Positions 1-7,649 of a stretch of 17,773 nt of DNA are shown one piece after another (the stretch's first letter is position 1; each line of letters begins with the position of its first letter). A program made the position numbers and the translations under genes. The stretch comes from JAAYZQ01 sp034428935 (GTDB taxonomy: Bacteria > Chloroflexota > Anaerolineae > JAAYZQ01). Below the pieces are notes generated by a model. That model did no database searches. It was not told the origin of the DNA and saw only the letters and a list, made by a program, of their open reading frames with translations. The stretch spans positions 1 to 17,773 of the forward strand of contig DAOUHB010000037.1 in assembly GCA_034428935.1 (NCBI GenBank), written 5' to 3'.

Positions 1-1
1 A

Positions 2-1825
2 GACGTGGCCCAGGAGGCCGCCCAGGCCCATCTGGCCACCCTGGCCGACCGCCACGCCACCAACGCCGCCCTGGTGGCCCTCCGGCCCGATACGGGCGAG
101 ATCCTGGCCATGCTGGGCAGCGCCGATTTCAACAATGCGGACATAGACGGGCAGGTGAACGTCACGCTGCGGCCCCGGCAGCCGGGCTCGTCCATCAAGC
201 CCGTGACCTACGTGACCGCCTTCGAGAAGGGCTGGACGCCGGCGACGCTCATCTGGGACGTCAAGACGGAATACACCGACGCCCAGGGCCAGCCCTGGAG
301 CCCGAGGAACTATGACGGCGAGGAGCACGGCCCCGTCCTCGTGCGCGAGGCCCTGGCCCGCTCCCTCAACATCCCGGCGGTCAAGACGCTCGAATTCGTC
401 GGGCTGCCCGACATGCTGGACACCGCCCACCGCCTGGGCATCGAGTCGCTGGACCGCACCGACTACGGGCTGAGCCTCACCCTGGGCGGCGGCGACGTGA
501 CCCTCCTGGAGATGGCCGGGGCCTTTGCCACCTTTGCCAACGGCGGCAAGCGCGTGCCACCCGTGGCCATCCTGCGCATCGAGGACGCGACGGGCGGGGT
601 CATCGAGGAGTACCAGGCGCCGCCGGGCGAGCAGGTCATCAGCGCCCAGCACGCCTATCTCATCACCGACATCCTGGCCGACAACAATGCCCGGGCGCCG
701 TCCTTCGGCCGGAACAACCCCCTGGTCCTCTCGCGGCCGGCGGCGGCCAAGACGGGCACGACGGACGACTGGCGCGACTCGTGGACCGTGGGCTATGCGC
801 CCGAGCTGGCGGCCGGGGTGTGGGTGGGCAACGCCGACAACACGGCCATGAACAACGTCTCTGGTTCCCGGGGCGCGGCGCCCATCTGGCAGGCCTTCAT
901 GGAGCGGGCGCTGGAGGGCGTGCCCGTGTCCCAGTTCGTCCGCCCCGAGGGCATCGAGGAGCACGAGATCAGCGCCGATTCCGGGGCGCTGCCCGGGCCG
1001 GCCACCCCACCCGACCGCCGCCGCAGGGAGATCTTTGCCGCGGGCCAGGTCCCCCTGGGCCCCGAGCACGACTTTCACCAATTCGTGCGCATCGACGTCA
1101 GCACCGGGGCGCTGGCAACCGAGTTCTGCCCGCCGGAGGTCGTGGAGGAGCAGTACTTTTACGTGCTGCCCGGCGAGGAGGGCAAGCGCTGGGCAGAGGC
1201 GCGTGGCATCCCCCAGCCGCCGGCGGAGCCCTGCACCGTGCACGCCGGCCCGTCGCAGGTGTCCATCTTCCAGCCCCTGCCGTGGGAGACGGTGGGCGGC
1301 GAGGCCTACGTCGTGGGGCGGGCAAACATGCTGGATTTCTCCCACTATGTGGTAGAGTACGGCGAGGGCGACGATCCCATCGGCTGGGGCCACGTGGCCG
1401 GGCCGGTGTACACCTCCGTCGAGAGCGGCATGTTGGCCACCTGGGACGTGCGTTCCCTGGCCAACGGACCGTACACCCTGCGGGTGGTGGTATTTGACTC
1501 GGCGGGCCACAGCGTCGAGGCGCGCACCTGGGTCAACGTGGAGAATGCCCTGCCCACCGCCACGGAGATGCCCACCTGGACCCCGGAGCCGTCGGCCACG
1601 TTCACGCCTCCGGCCACACCCACCGCTGCCCCGACCCCGACGGCCACAAATACACCGCCGCCCACCTCCACCACGGCCCCCACCGCCACGCCCGCGCCCA
1701 CCGAGCCTCCGCCCACCGAGACCCCTATGCCCACCGAGACCCCCGCGCCCACGGAGACGCCGGCAGAGACCCCCACTCCATCCCCCACACCGACGGCCAC
1801 ACAGACAGGCGAGGCGAGCCCTTGA
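2..1825 (+). CDS. Class A penicillin-binding protein, C-terminal part (transpeptidase domain, beta domain, PT-rich tail); 5' partial
   Basis: Peptidoglycan D,D-transpeptidase that would cross-link cell-wall stem peptides outside the membrane. The frame is open from the window's first bases, so the N-terminus is missing; the GTG at 5 is internal. The expected membrane anchor and GT51 glycosyltransferase domain would lie upstream and are not seen. All three penicilloyl-serine transferase motifs are present: SSIK (Ser codon 188-190), SLN (362-370) and KTG (749-757). After the transpeptidase come a Cys-containing linker and a beta-rich domain (about 1258-1545) ending in WVNVEN, then about 90 residues dominated by Pro, Thr, Ala and Glu (about 1549-1822). 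It resembles the PBP at the right end of the window in its catalytic domain but has a different C-terminus, so the two are paralogs rather than recent copies. The tail probably spans or decorates the wall, which is inferred from composition. Confidence 0.93.
   Translation, partial: DVAQEAAQAHLATLADRHATNAALVALRPDTGEILAMLGSADFNNADIDGQVNVTLRPRQPGSSIKPVTYVTAFEKGWTPATLIWDVKTEYTDAQGQPWSPRNYDGEEHGPVLVREALARSLNIPAVKTLEFVGLPDMLDTAHRLGIESLDRTDYGLSLTLGGGDVTLLEMAGAFATFANGGKRVPPVAILRIEDATGGVIEEYQAPPGEQVISAQHAYLITDILADNNARAPSFGRNNPLVLSRPAAAKTGTTDDWRDSWTVGYAPELAAGVWVGNADNTAMNNVSGSRGAAPIWQAFMERALEGVPVSQFVRPEGIEEHEISADSGALPGPATPPDRRRREIFAAGQVPLGPEHDFHQFVRIDVSTGALATEFCPPEVVEEQYFYVLPGEEGKRWAEARGIPQPPAEPCTVHAGPSQVSIFQPLPWETVGGEAYVVGRANMLDFSHYVVEYGEGDDPIGWGHVAGPVYTSVESGMLATWDVRSLANGPYTLRVVVFDSAGHSVEARTWVNVENALPTATEMPTWTPEPSATFTPPATPTAAPTPTATNTPPPTSTTAPTATPAPTEPPPTETPMPTETPAPTETPAETPTPSPTPTATQTGEASP
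1712..1765 (+). repeat. Three 18-bp tandem units encoding PTETPx in the PBP tail
   Basis: Three consecutive in-frame 18-bp units (1712-1729, 1730-1747, 1748-1765) encode PTETPM, PTETPA and PTETPA. A related 15-bp unit for PTEPP precedes them. The copies differ at several bases, mostly synonymous. They sit in the longer Pro/Thr-rich surface tail of the penicillin-binding protein. Confidence 0.85.
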
Positions 1826-1886
1826 GGCAGCCGGGCACCAGGTACAAAGGCCCTTCCCTCTAGACCCTCTTTGGCCTGGTCCCCAA

Positions 1887-1907
1887 GCCCGAACAACGCG
1901 ATCGGGC
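1887..1907. terminator. Weak candidate stem-loop between convergent genes
   Basis: The arms GCCCGA (1887-1892) and TCGGGC (1902-1907) form a 6-bp stem with a 9-nt loop. It lies in the 98-bp gap between the stop of the left PBP and the stop of the convergent glycosyltransferase gene. There is no T tract on either side, so a terminator role rests only on position. Confidence 0.25.
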
Positions 1908-1923
1908 CTGCCCGCCGGCAGCG

Positions 1924-3714
1924 CTACTCGCCCCCGAGCCGTCGCAGCAGCTCGCCGGCCGGCAGGCGCTCCTCGTTGCGCCAGATCATGGCCCGGGGAT
2001 GGTCGTACACGACCAGGCTCTCGTCGGGCAGGAGCCAGCGGGGGGCGGCGCCGGGCAGCGGCGGCACGCGGGGGTTGAGCCACGCCGGCCCGCGGAGAAA
2101 CTCGCCGGCCGGGCGAAAGCCCAGCTCCCCGGCAAAAAGCTGCCGGTAGTAGACGCACGTCACGGGGTACCGCTCCGGCAGCCGGGCCAGGGCGCCGTAG
2201 GCCCGCCGGCTGGCAACCACCACGTAATCGGCCCCGGCCAGCCCGTCCGCCAGGGTCTGCGCCTTGGCCGCGCCGTCCGGCTCGTCGTAGACGGGCAGCA
2301 CCCGCACGTGGTATTCCTCGATGCGCCGGGGCTGCCCGTCCAGGTCCAGGGGCAGGGGCAGGGCCGTGTCCCAGTCCTCCACGGCCAGGGCGCTGCCCGC
2401 CGACACGTTCCGGTAGATCCAGGCCGACGCCGCCGTCCACGGGTGCGGCCCGGCATAGATCTGCACAAAGAGGAGGGCATAGGCCAGCGATGCGCCGCCC
2501 AGGACCAAGCCCGCCATCCGGGACAGCCGCCTGTCCCGCATGCCTGCCACGGCCTGGGCCGCCAGGACGCACAGGACCGGCATCAGGGGCAGGGCGTAGC
2601 GCAGGGGTTTGGCGTAGAGCAGGCCCGTGACGAGGAACGTGGGGCCGGCCCAGGCCAGGATCAGGGTGTCGGCCGGGGCGCCGCGGCGCAGCCAGCGCAG
2701 CAGCAGGGCGGACAGCCCGGCCCAGCCCGCCAGGCCCGCGGGCAGGCCCAACCCCCAGAGCGCCACCTGCCAGGCGGTATAGAGATACGGGAGCGTCCCG
2801 GCGTACTGGCGGGTATAGGGCACGTCCAGCCGGCCCCAGGCGATCTGTGCCTCGCGCTGTGTGTCGGCCAGGAAGGTCCGCCAGTCGAGGAGGGCGTAGG
2901 GCTGGACCAGCAGGAAGGTGAGGGCGCACAGGAGCAGCGCCAGGAGGAGGTCGGGGAGCGGGTACCGGCCGCAAGGACGGCGCTCCTGGCTGCCGGCGCG
3001 CAGGTAGTAGGCCGTGGGCAACAGCAGCAGGAGCGGAGCGCCGCTGACCTTGGTGGCCAGGGCCAGGCCAACGACCACCCCCAACGCTGCCTGCCGCCCG
3101 CGGCCCGCGCCGCCCGCCACGTCAAAGGCCAGGTTGAGGGCCAGCATCGCCAGGAAGGTGAGGGGCACGTCGGCGGTGTAAAAGTGGGCGGCCTGCACGT
3201 GCGCCACGGCCAACGCCACCAGGGCCGCTGCCAGGAGGGCCACGCCCCGGGCGGCTTCCGGGCGGCCGGACGCCGCGGCCAGGCGCCGGGCGAGGGTGTA
3301 GGCCAGGCAGACCGTCCCCAGGTCAAAAAGGACTGCCAGCAGGCGCCCGACCAGGTGCAGGCTGTCGTCCGGAGACTGGCCCATGCCGAGGGCCGGCCCC
3401 AGGGGCGCCAGCAGCCCGGCGGCCAGGCGCAGCAGGTAGATGGGCAGCGAGCCGTAGGCGAAAAAGCCCGGGTTGAGGGGGCTCTCGGCGCTCAGGGCCT
3501 GGGCCAGGCTCTCCGGCCGGCCCAGGCCCAGGGCGACGAAATAGATCTGGCGCTCGTCGGGGTGCAGCCATTGGCCGCCATCCCAGTTGAGGCCGTAGAG
3601 ACGGAGGGCCGCGCCGGCGACCAGGACGGCAAGGAGGGGCAACCAGGGGACGCGGAGGGCGCGAAGGGAGGCCCTCTCGCGCGGCGGCCCGACGCCCGTT
3701 CCCTCCTCTTGCAT
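1924..3714 (-). CDS. PMT/GT39-like polytopic membrane glycosyltransferase
   Basis: Probable lipid-phosphate-sugar-dependent glycosyltransferase of the protein mannosyltransferase (GT-C) type, 596 aa. A hydrophobic helix (about residues 24-40) leads into an extracytoplasmic loop with HPDER. The Asp-Glu at about 53-54 corresponds to the catalytic acidic pair of this superfamily. Many Leu/Ala-rich membrane segments follow to about residue 420. A soluble C-terminal domain then contains YVVVASRRAYG and ends near VYDHP, a layout often seen in Chloroflexota members. The start is set at the ATG at 3714, which has a GGGAGG-type ribosome site about 4 nt upstream. The longer reading from a TTG at 3765 is rejected because that TTG is part of the -35 hexamer of the gene's own promoter. 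Acceptor and sugar are unknown. The neighbouring PBP and exporter suggest an envelope role, but no shared operon is visible. Confidence 0.85.
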   Translation of the reverse strand: MQEEGTGVGPPRERASLRALRVPWLPLLAVLVAGAALRLYGLNWDGGQWLHPDERQIYFVALGLGRPESLAQALSAESPLNPGFFAYGSLPIYLLRLAAGLLAPLGPALGMGQSPDDSLHLVGRLLAVLFDLGTVCLAYTLARRLAAASGRPEAARGVALLAAALVALAVAHVQAAHFYTADVPLTFLAMLALNLAFDVAGGAGRGRQAALGVVVGLALATKVSGAPLLLLLPTAYYLRAGSQERRPCGRYPLPDLLLALLLCALTFLLVQPYALLDWRTFLADTQREAQIAWGRLDVPYTRQYAGTLPYLYTAWQVALWGLGLPAGLAGWAGLSALLLRWLRRGAPADTLILAWAGPTFLVTGLLYAKPLRYALPLMPVLCVLAAQAVAGMRDRRLSRMAGLVLGGASLAYALLFVQIYAGPHPWTAASAWIYRNVSAGSALAVEDWDTALPLPLDLDGQPRRIEEYHVRVLPVYDEPDGAAKAQTLADGLAGADYVVVASRRAYGALARLPERYPVTCVYYRQLFAGELGFRPAGEFLRGPAWLNPRVPPLPGAAPRWLLPDESLVVYDHPRAMIWRNEERLPAGELLRRLGGE

Positions 3715-3736
3715 CTGCCCTCCCACCTCTGGCCGT

Positions 3737-3765
3737 AGGATAGCCGCGGCAAGGCGATTTGTCAA
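3737..3765 (-). promoter_or_regulatory. Sigma-70-type promoter of the glycosyltransferase gene
   Basis: On the minus strand a perfect TTGACA (3765-3760) is separated by 17 bp from TATCCT (3742-3737). This would start transcription near 3730, about 16 nt upstream of the ATG at 3714. The short leader leaves room for the GGGAGG ribosome site. Confidence 0.7.
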
Positions 3766-3790
3766 GCAGGTGAGGGACGGCGGCCCGGTT

Positions 3791-3834
3791 GCGACAAAAC
3801 TGCGACAGGAGCGCGATACGGGCGCGACAGGCAG
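3791..3834 (+). promoter_or_regulatory. Four tandem 11-bp direct repeats (GCGACA type), candidate operator
   Basis: Four contiguous 11-bp units start at 3791, 3802, 3813 and 3824: GCGACAAAACT, GCGACAGGAGC, GCGATACGGGC and GCGACAGGCAG. Three cores are GCGACA and the third is GCGATA. The 11-bp period places all copies on one face of the helix. OmpR/PhoB-family response regulators bind tandem half-sites with this period. The array lies between two divergent genes, ending 4 bp before a TAGAAT -10 (3839-3844) that has no recognisable -35, so an activator role is plausible. No regulator gene is present in the window. Confidence 0.6.
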
Positions 3835-3838
3835 GGGG

Positions 3839-3844
3839 TAGAAT
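3839..3844 (+). promoter_or_regulatory. -10 element of the ABC exporter operon
   Basis: TAGAAT lies 29 bp upstream of the ATPase start codon. The position where a -35 would fall is occupied by the 11-bp direct repeats and does not match TTGACA, as expected for an activator-dependent promoter. A TTGACA at 3855-3860 is too close to the start codon to serve this gene. Confidence 0.45.
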
Positions 3845-3873
3845 CTCCTCAGTTTGACAAGGAGGTTTATCCC

Positions 3874-4779
3874 ATGACGAACCTATCGGTTAGCACTTCG
3901 GGCCTGACGCGCCGCTTTGGCTCCGTCACCGCCGTGGACGGCCTGGAGCTGAACGTGCCCACGGGCTGTGTCTATGGCTTTCTGGGGCCCAACGCCGCGG
4001 GCAAGACGACCACCATCCGCCTGTTGCTGGGCCTCATCCGCCCCCACGCTGGCTTTGTGCAGCTCTTTGGCCGGCCCATGGCCGGCGACGGCCGCGCGCT
4101 CCTGCGCCGCGTGGGCGCCCTCGTCGAGGCGCCCTCCCTCTACCCCAACCTCACCGGCTGGGAGAACATGGAGGTCACCCGGCGCCTCGTGAACGCTTCC
4201 CGGGCCCAGATCGGCTGGGCGCTGCACACGGTCCGCCTGGAAGACGCCGCCCACCGCCGCGTGGGCGGGTATTCGACGGGCATGAAGCAGCGTCTGGGCC
4301 TGGCCCTGGCACTGCTCAACTCGCCGGAACTGCTCATCCTGGACGAGCCGACCAACGGCCTGGACCCGGCTGGCATCCACGAGATGCGCGATCTGCTCCG
4401 CCGCCTGCCCGAGACCCACGGGGTGACCGTCTTTCTTTCCAGCCACCTCCTGGCCGAGGTGGAGCAGGTGGCGAGCCACATCGGCATCCTCCAGGCGGGG
4501 CGCCTGTGCTTCCAGGGCACGCTGGAAGAACTCAATGCCCGCATGAGCGAGCAGGTGGTGGTGGGCGTCGGCCAGCCGGACCAGGCCCGGCAGCTCCTCA
4601 CGCAGGCCGGCTGGAACGTCCATGCCAACGGCGGCCACCGGCTGGCCGTGGCGGTCAACGGCCAGTCGGACGCGGCGCTGATCAACGCCCAACTGGTAAC
4701 GGCCGGCGTCAACGTCTTCCAGCTCAGCCTGGAGAAGCCGAGCCTGGAGGACATTTTCCTGAAGCTGACACACGCCTGA
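3874..4779 (+). CDS. ABC transporter ATP-binding protein (BcrA/LanF-like)
   Basis: Cytoplasmic ATPase of an ABC-2 type exporter, 301 aa. Walker A is GPNAAGKTT (residues 38-46), with Ala where most homologs have Gly but with the essential GKT intact. The signature is STGMKQ (134-139), Walker B is LLILDE (153-158), the D-loop is GLDP (162-165) and the H-loop His is 191. The Q-loop position reads VGALVEAPSLYPNLTG, with Glu in place of Gln, which is usual in the bacitracin/lantibiotic resistance subgroup. A C-terminal extension of about 90 residues resembles the accessory domain of that subgroup. The ribosome site AAGGAGG lies 8 nt before the ATG. The permease gene follows after 31 bp, so the two form an operon. 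Substrate is unknown; export of an antimicrobial peptide or lipid is inferred only from subfamily style. Confidence 0.93.
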   Translation: MTNLSVSTSGLTRRFGSVTAVDGLELNVPTGCVYGFLGPNAAGKTTTIRLLLGLIRPHAGFVQLFGRPMAGDGRALLRRVGALVEAPSLYPNLTGWENMEVTRRLVNASRAQIGWALHTVRLEDAAHRRVGGYSTGMKQRLGLALALLNSPELLILDEPTNGLDPAGIHEMRDLLRRLPETHGVTVFLSSHLLAEVEQVASHIGILQAGRLCFQGTLEELNARMSEQVVVGVGQPDQARQLLTQAGWNVHANGGHRLAVAVNGQSDAALINAQLVTAGVNVFQLSLEKPSLEDIFLKLTHA

Positions 4780-4810
4780 GCAAAGCAGGCGAAAGGATAA
4801 GGAGGCTACA

Positions 4811-5566
4811 ATGGAATTCATTCGTGTCGCCGCAGCCGAAAGGCTCAAGATGCAGCGCACCCTCGGCCTGTGGCTGGCGCCCCTGGCGCCCCTGGTCATC
4901 ATTGCCTTGCAGATGGCCGTGGTGCTGGATGGCAGGGTGTTTTACGAGCGGGCGCCCCTTGAGACCTGGGGCAGCTATGCGCGGCAAACCATGTTCCTGT
5001 GGGGCGTGTTCATGCTGCCCCTGTTTATCACCCTCGAAACCGCCCTCCTGGCCAACCTGGAGCACGCCAACCAGCAGTGGAAGCACCTGTACGCGCTGCC
5101 CATCCGCCGGGGGACCATCTATGCGGCCAAGCAGTTGAACGGCATGCTGCTCATCGGCCTGAGTATGGCCGCTCTGAGCGTCTTCACGGGGCTTTCGGGC
5201 CTGGCGCTGCGGCTCATCGCCCCCGGCCTGGGGTTCGAGGAGCCGGTGCCCTGGGCGGACATCCTGCGCTACGCGGGGTTGTCCTACCTGGCCTCGTGGC
5301 TCATCATCTCGATCCACACCTGGATCGCCCTCCGCTGGCCCAGCTTTGTCGTGGCCAGCGCCGCGGGCATCGCCTTTGTGGTTGTGGCCGTGGTGGTGAT
5401 CCAGAGCAAGTACGGCCCCTGGTACCCCTGGACCCTGCCGGCCATCCTGGTCAACGACCTGAGCGAGGGGCTCAAGCCCTGGACGGCCCTGGCCCTGGGC
5501 AGCCTGGGCGGGCTGGCGGTGGCCGTGCTGGGAGGCTGGGAGGTGTCGCGCCGCGACGCGCTGTAG
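4811..5566 (+). CDS. ABC-2 family transporter permease
   Basis: Integral membrane partner of the ATPase encoded 31 bp upstream, 251 aa with about six hydrophobic segments. The N-terminal pattern is a short amphipathic stretch (RVAAAERLKMQRT) before the first membrane helix at about 17-40. A cytoplasmic loop contains ALPIRRGTIYAAKQLNG, the coupling-type motif seen in LanE/LanG and BcrB-like permeases. The ATG is preceded by AAGGAGG with a 5-nt spacer. Only one permease gene is present, so the working exporter is probably a homodimer with two ATPase copies. The C-terminus ends shortly after the last helix (EVSRRDAL). Transported substrate cannot be read from the sequence. Confidence 0.88.
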   Translation: MEFIRVAAAERLKMQRTLGLWLAPLAPLVIIALQMAVVLDGRVFYERAPLETWGSYARQTMFLWGVFMLPLFITLETALLANLEHANQQWKHLYALPIRRGTIYAAKQLNGMLLIGLSMAALSVFTGLSGLALRLIAPGLGFEEPVPWADILRYAGLSYLASWLIISIHTWIALRWPSFVVASAAGIAFVVVAVVVIQSKYGPWYPWTLPAILVNDLSEGLKPWTALALGSLGGLAVAVLGGWEVSRRDAL

Positions 5567-5601
5567 GGCGTGGCTCGCCCCAGGGAGAGGAATCGCATCG
5601 G

Positions 5602-5629
5602 GCAGCGCGGCACTCAGGCGCCGCGCTGC
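5602..5629. terminator. Perfect 10-bp hairpin at the junction of two convergent genes
   Basis: The arms 5602-5611 and 5620-5629 (GCAGCGCGGC and its exact complement) enclose an 8-nt loop. The TGA stop of the minus-strand 586-aa gene (5614-5616) lies in the loop, and that gene's last codons form one arm. The ABC permease ends 35 bp to the left. The hairpin is symmetric and could stop transcripts from both directions, but neither side has a T tract. Confidence 0.5.
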
Positions 5630-7374
5630 TTGCGCACGTGGGCGATCTCCTGGGCAAAGATGCGCCGCAGGATGGCGATGGAGGCCGCGTAGGTGGCGTC
5701 GACGCCAAAGTAGGAGAGGCTCTTGGACAGGAGCGTCTGCCGCCGGCTGTAGGGCGTGTCCGAAGCATAGTGGATGACGCCGATGTCGTAGGGTGCGTTG
5801 ATAAAGAGGTTGACGATCTCGTTGACGGGGTAGCGCACGGGATAGATGTCCTCGTAGACGGCGCTCAGGTAGGGGCCGGTCTCCATCTCGATGTCGGTGT
5901 AGCCCTCCTTGTAAAAGACGCTCACGAAATCGCGGTTCTGCAAGAAGGTGCCCCGCACCGTCACCGCCTTCTGGTTGTCAAAGACGCTCGCCTGGGTCAG
6001 ATAGGGCGCCACGTCGGCGGCCACGAAGCAGTTTCTGAAGAGATACGTGTTCTGGGAATGCTCGTCATAGACCACGTTGGGGATCATGACGTCGCCCACC
6101 TGGCCGTTGAGCGTGGCCGCCTTGCCCATCAGGTACACGCCCTGCAGCTCGCCCAGGTTGGTAGCCGCCTGGCTGAGGATCTGGTAGGCGGCCATGCCCA
6201 GGGGATAGTCCACGTTAAAGATCACGGCATCGCTCTCGCGCAGGGCGTCCAGCCCGTCCATCTGCAACCGGCTGTCAAAGGCCGACGGGCAGAGGGACTT
6301 GAACTCGATGACCTGGGCTGCCACGTCCAGGTAGAGGGGGTTCTCCACCTGGAGCAGCCCGTTTTCGCCCCAGTGCTGTTGCATGTCCGCCTGCCTGGCG
6401 GCCTGCTCGGCCTCGTCGCCGTGGCGCAGATACCTGGCCAGCGTGTAGTAGAGCAGGTTTTCCAGGTTGTCCTGGCGCCGCGAGTTCTTGATCCCCTGGT
6501 AATGGTGCCACAGGTTCTCGGGGTTCTCGGCCTCCAGGTAGGCGGCGAGCTCTTGCTCCCGCGCCCGGGCATAGCCGCCCAGCAGGTTGACAAAGCTGTG
6601 GGTGTTGGACGAGACGAAATAGACCGGCCGGTCAAAGAGGTCGCCTGGCAGGGAGCGATGGACCGCCTTGGAGATGGTGTTCCACCAGCCATCCGTCGCC
6701 CGCCGGTAGTCGGTCAGCGAGCCCGCCAGGAGGCGAAGGGCCATGTCCTTGCGCTCGCGGCCCGCCTGGAGCAGGTTGGGCCATAGGGCCGGCCCCCAGG
6801 CCGCCTGGAGCTTGACGAAATCGTCGGCCGAGATGCCCAGGGCCATCGCCACGTCGCCCACATCATCGGGCGCCAGGGCTCTTTCTCCCGAGACGTGGGC
6901 CTCGATACGCTGCAGCATGTCCGTGCCCGACAGCCGGTCGTGGAGCTTGTTCCACTCGATCTGGTAGGCGGTCAGCATGGGGATCAGGTCGTCGATGTCA
7001 GAGACGCTGGCGATAAAGGCCGCCAGGGTGTGTTGGCCGTCAAAGAACATCTTGCGGCGGCGCGATAGCGCCGTGGCCTGTTCCCATTTCTCCACGTCGT
7101 GGAACCCCCGCCGGGCAAACACCTCGTCCGACTGGCCCATCAACACCAGGGACGCCTGGGGCAGGCACTGGGGCAGGCGCATGACGCTATAGACGAAAGC
7201 CGATACGTCGGGGGTCGGGCGGTCGGCGCCAACGTGCAAGCTGGAGTTCATGGCCGAGTGGGTCTCTTCCAGCGAGCGGACACGGATGTCGCTGCTGGAC
7301 CGCAGCAGAGAATAATAGGTACGCCGGTACAGCTCGATCTCTTCACTCCCGCGTGATGGAACGTCGCGCAGCAT
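5614..7374 (-). CDS. Uncharacterised 586-aa protein with a C-terminal nucleoside-phosphorylase-like domain
   Basis: I do not recognise a named family for the whole protein. The C-terminal third resembles the purine nucleoside phosphorylase / MTA-SAH nucleosidase fold. GKAATLNGQVGDVMIPN (from residue 417) matches the G-x-GGLN-x-x-x-x-GD-x-x-IP pattern. EMETGPYLSAVYE (from 496) matches the MEx-type motif whose Glu binds ribose. ASDTP (about 537-541) stands where the catalytic SD usually lies. The first roughly 370 residues are Leu-, Arg- and Asp-rich, without a signal peptide or membrane helix, and look largely helical. The start ATG at 7374 has a GGGAGGG ribosome site 4 nt upstream. It is the last gene of a three-gene cluster, 11 bp after the 82-aa gene. 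A nucleoside-cleaving or nucleotide-sensing role is inferred from the motifs only. Confidence 0.8.
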   Translation of the reverse strand: MLRDVPSRGSEEIELYRRTYYSLLRSSSDIRVRSLEETHSAMNSSLHVGADRPTPDVSAFVYSVMRLPQCLPQASLVLMGQSDEVFARRGFHDVEKWEQATALSRRRKMFFDGQHTLAAFIASVSDIDDLIPMLTAYQIEWNKLHDRLSGTDMLQRIEAHVSGERALAPDDVGDVAMALGISADDFVKLQAAWGPALWPNLLQAGRERKDMALRLLAGSLTDYRRATDGWWNTISKAVHRSLPGDLFDRPVYFVSSNTHSFVNLLGGYARAREQELAAYLEAENPENLWHHYQGIKNSRRQDNLENLLYYTLARYLRHGDEAEQAARQADMQQHWGENGLLQVENPLYLDVAAQVIEFKSLCPSAFDSRLQMDGLDALRESDAVIFNVDYPLGMAAYQILSQAATNLGELQGVYLMGKAATLNGQVGDVMIPNVVYDEHSQNTYLFRNCFVAADVAPYLTQASVFDNQKAVTVRGTFLQNRDFVSVFYKEGYTDIEMETGPYLSAVYEDIYPVRYPVNEIVNLFINAPYDIGVIHYASDTPYSRRQTLLSKSLSYFGVDATYAASIAILRRIFAQEIAHVRKQRGA

Positions 7375-7385
7375 TCAGCCCTCCC

Positions 7386-7634
7386 TCAGGCCTTTTCTCG
7401 CTTGAACACGCCCCGGTTAGTGGTCGTGTCGTAGGCCACCAGCTCCCAACCATCGGCGCCCAGCATGTTGAGCAGGCGCTCGATGGCCACCAGCGGCAAT
7501 GATTCCTTGACGTACAGCTCGGACGCCGTGCTCCCCTCCGGGCCAATGATCTGGTAGGCGCAGCGCACCCCTTCGTCGTCCAGCCCGGTCATGGGCGTGC
7601 AAGCCAAGAGACAATACTCCCAGCGCCTGGCCAT
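7386..7634 (-). CDS. Small DUF4177-like protein, 82 aa
   Basis: Small soluble protein of unknown function. It begins MARRWEYCLL and ends with GADGWELVAYDTTTNRGVFKRE. This combination of an N-terminal WEY strand, a central helix (ERLLNMLGADG) and C-terminal WELV...FKR is the pattern of the DUF4177 family of small bacterial proteins. The ATG at 7634 has an AGGAGGG ribosome site about 7 nt upstream. It sits between the unknown 140-aa gene (15 bp upstream) and the 586-aa gene (11 bp downstream), so all three are very probably co-translated from one message. No catalytic motif is visible; a binding or accessory role is a guess from size and context. Confidence 0.82.
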   Translation of the reverse strand: MARRWEYCLLACTPMTGLDDEGVRCAYQIIGPEGSTASELYVKESLPLVAIERLLNMLGADGWELVAYDTTTNRGVFKREKA

Positions 7635-7649
7635 CGGCTCTCCCTCCTG

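Noticed and set aside
1999..3738. Long plus-strand frame opposite the glycosyltransferase
   Set aside because: Its product is Gln/Gly/Arg-rich low complexity, while the opposite strand encodes a coherent polytopic membrane protein with a promoter and ribosome site.
3715..3765. TTG start at 3765 for the glycosyltransferase
   Set aside because: The TTG is the first three bases of the TTGACA -35 element, so it would not be in the transcript. The ATG at 3714 has a good ribosome site.
3855..3860. TTGACA just upstream of the ABC ATPase gene as a -35
   Set aside because: Only 13 bp remain to the start codon and the ribosome site occupies them, so no -10 can fit.
4999..6786. Plus-strand frame running through the permease end and opposite the 586-aa gene
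   Set aside because: It spans two real genes in other frames, has no ribosome site and gives a His/Val/Gly-rich product without motifs.
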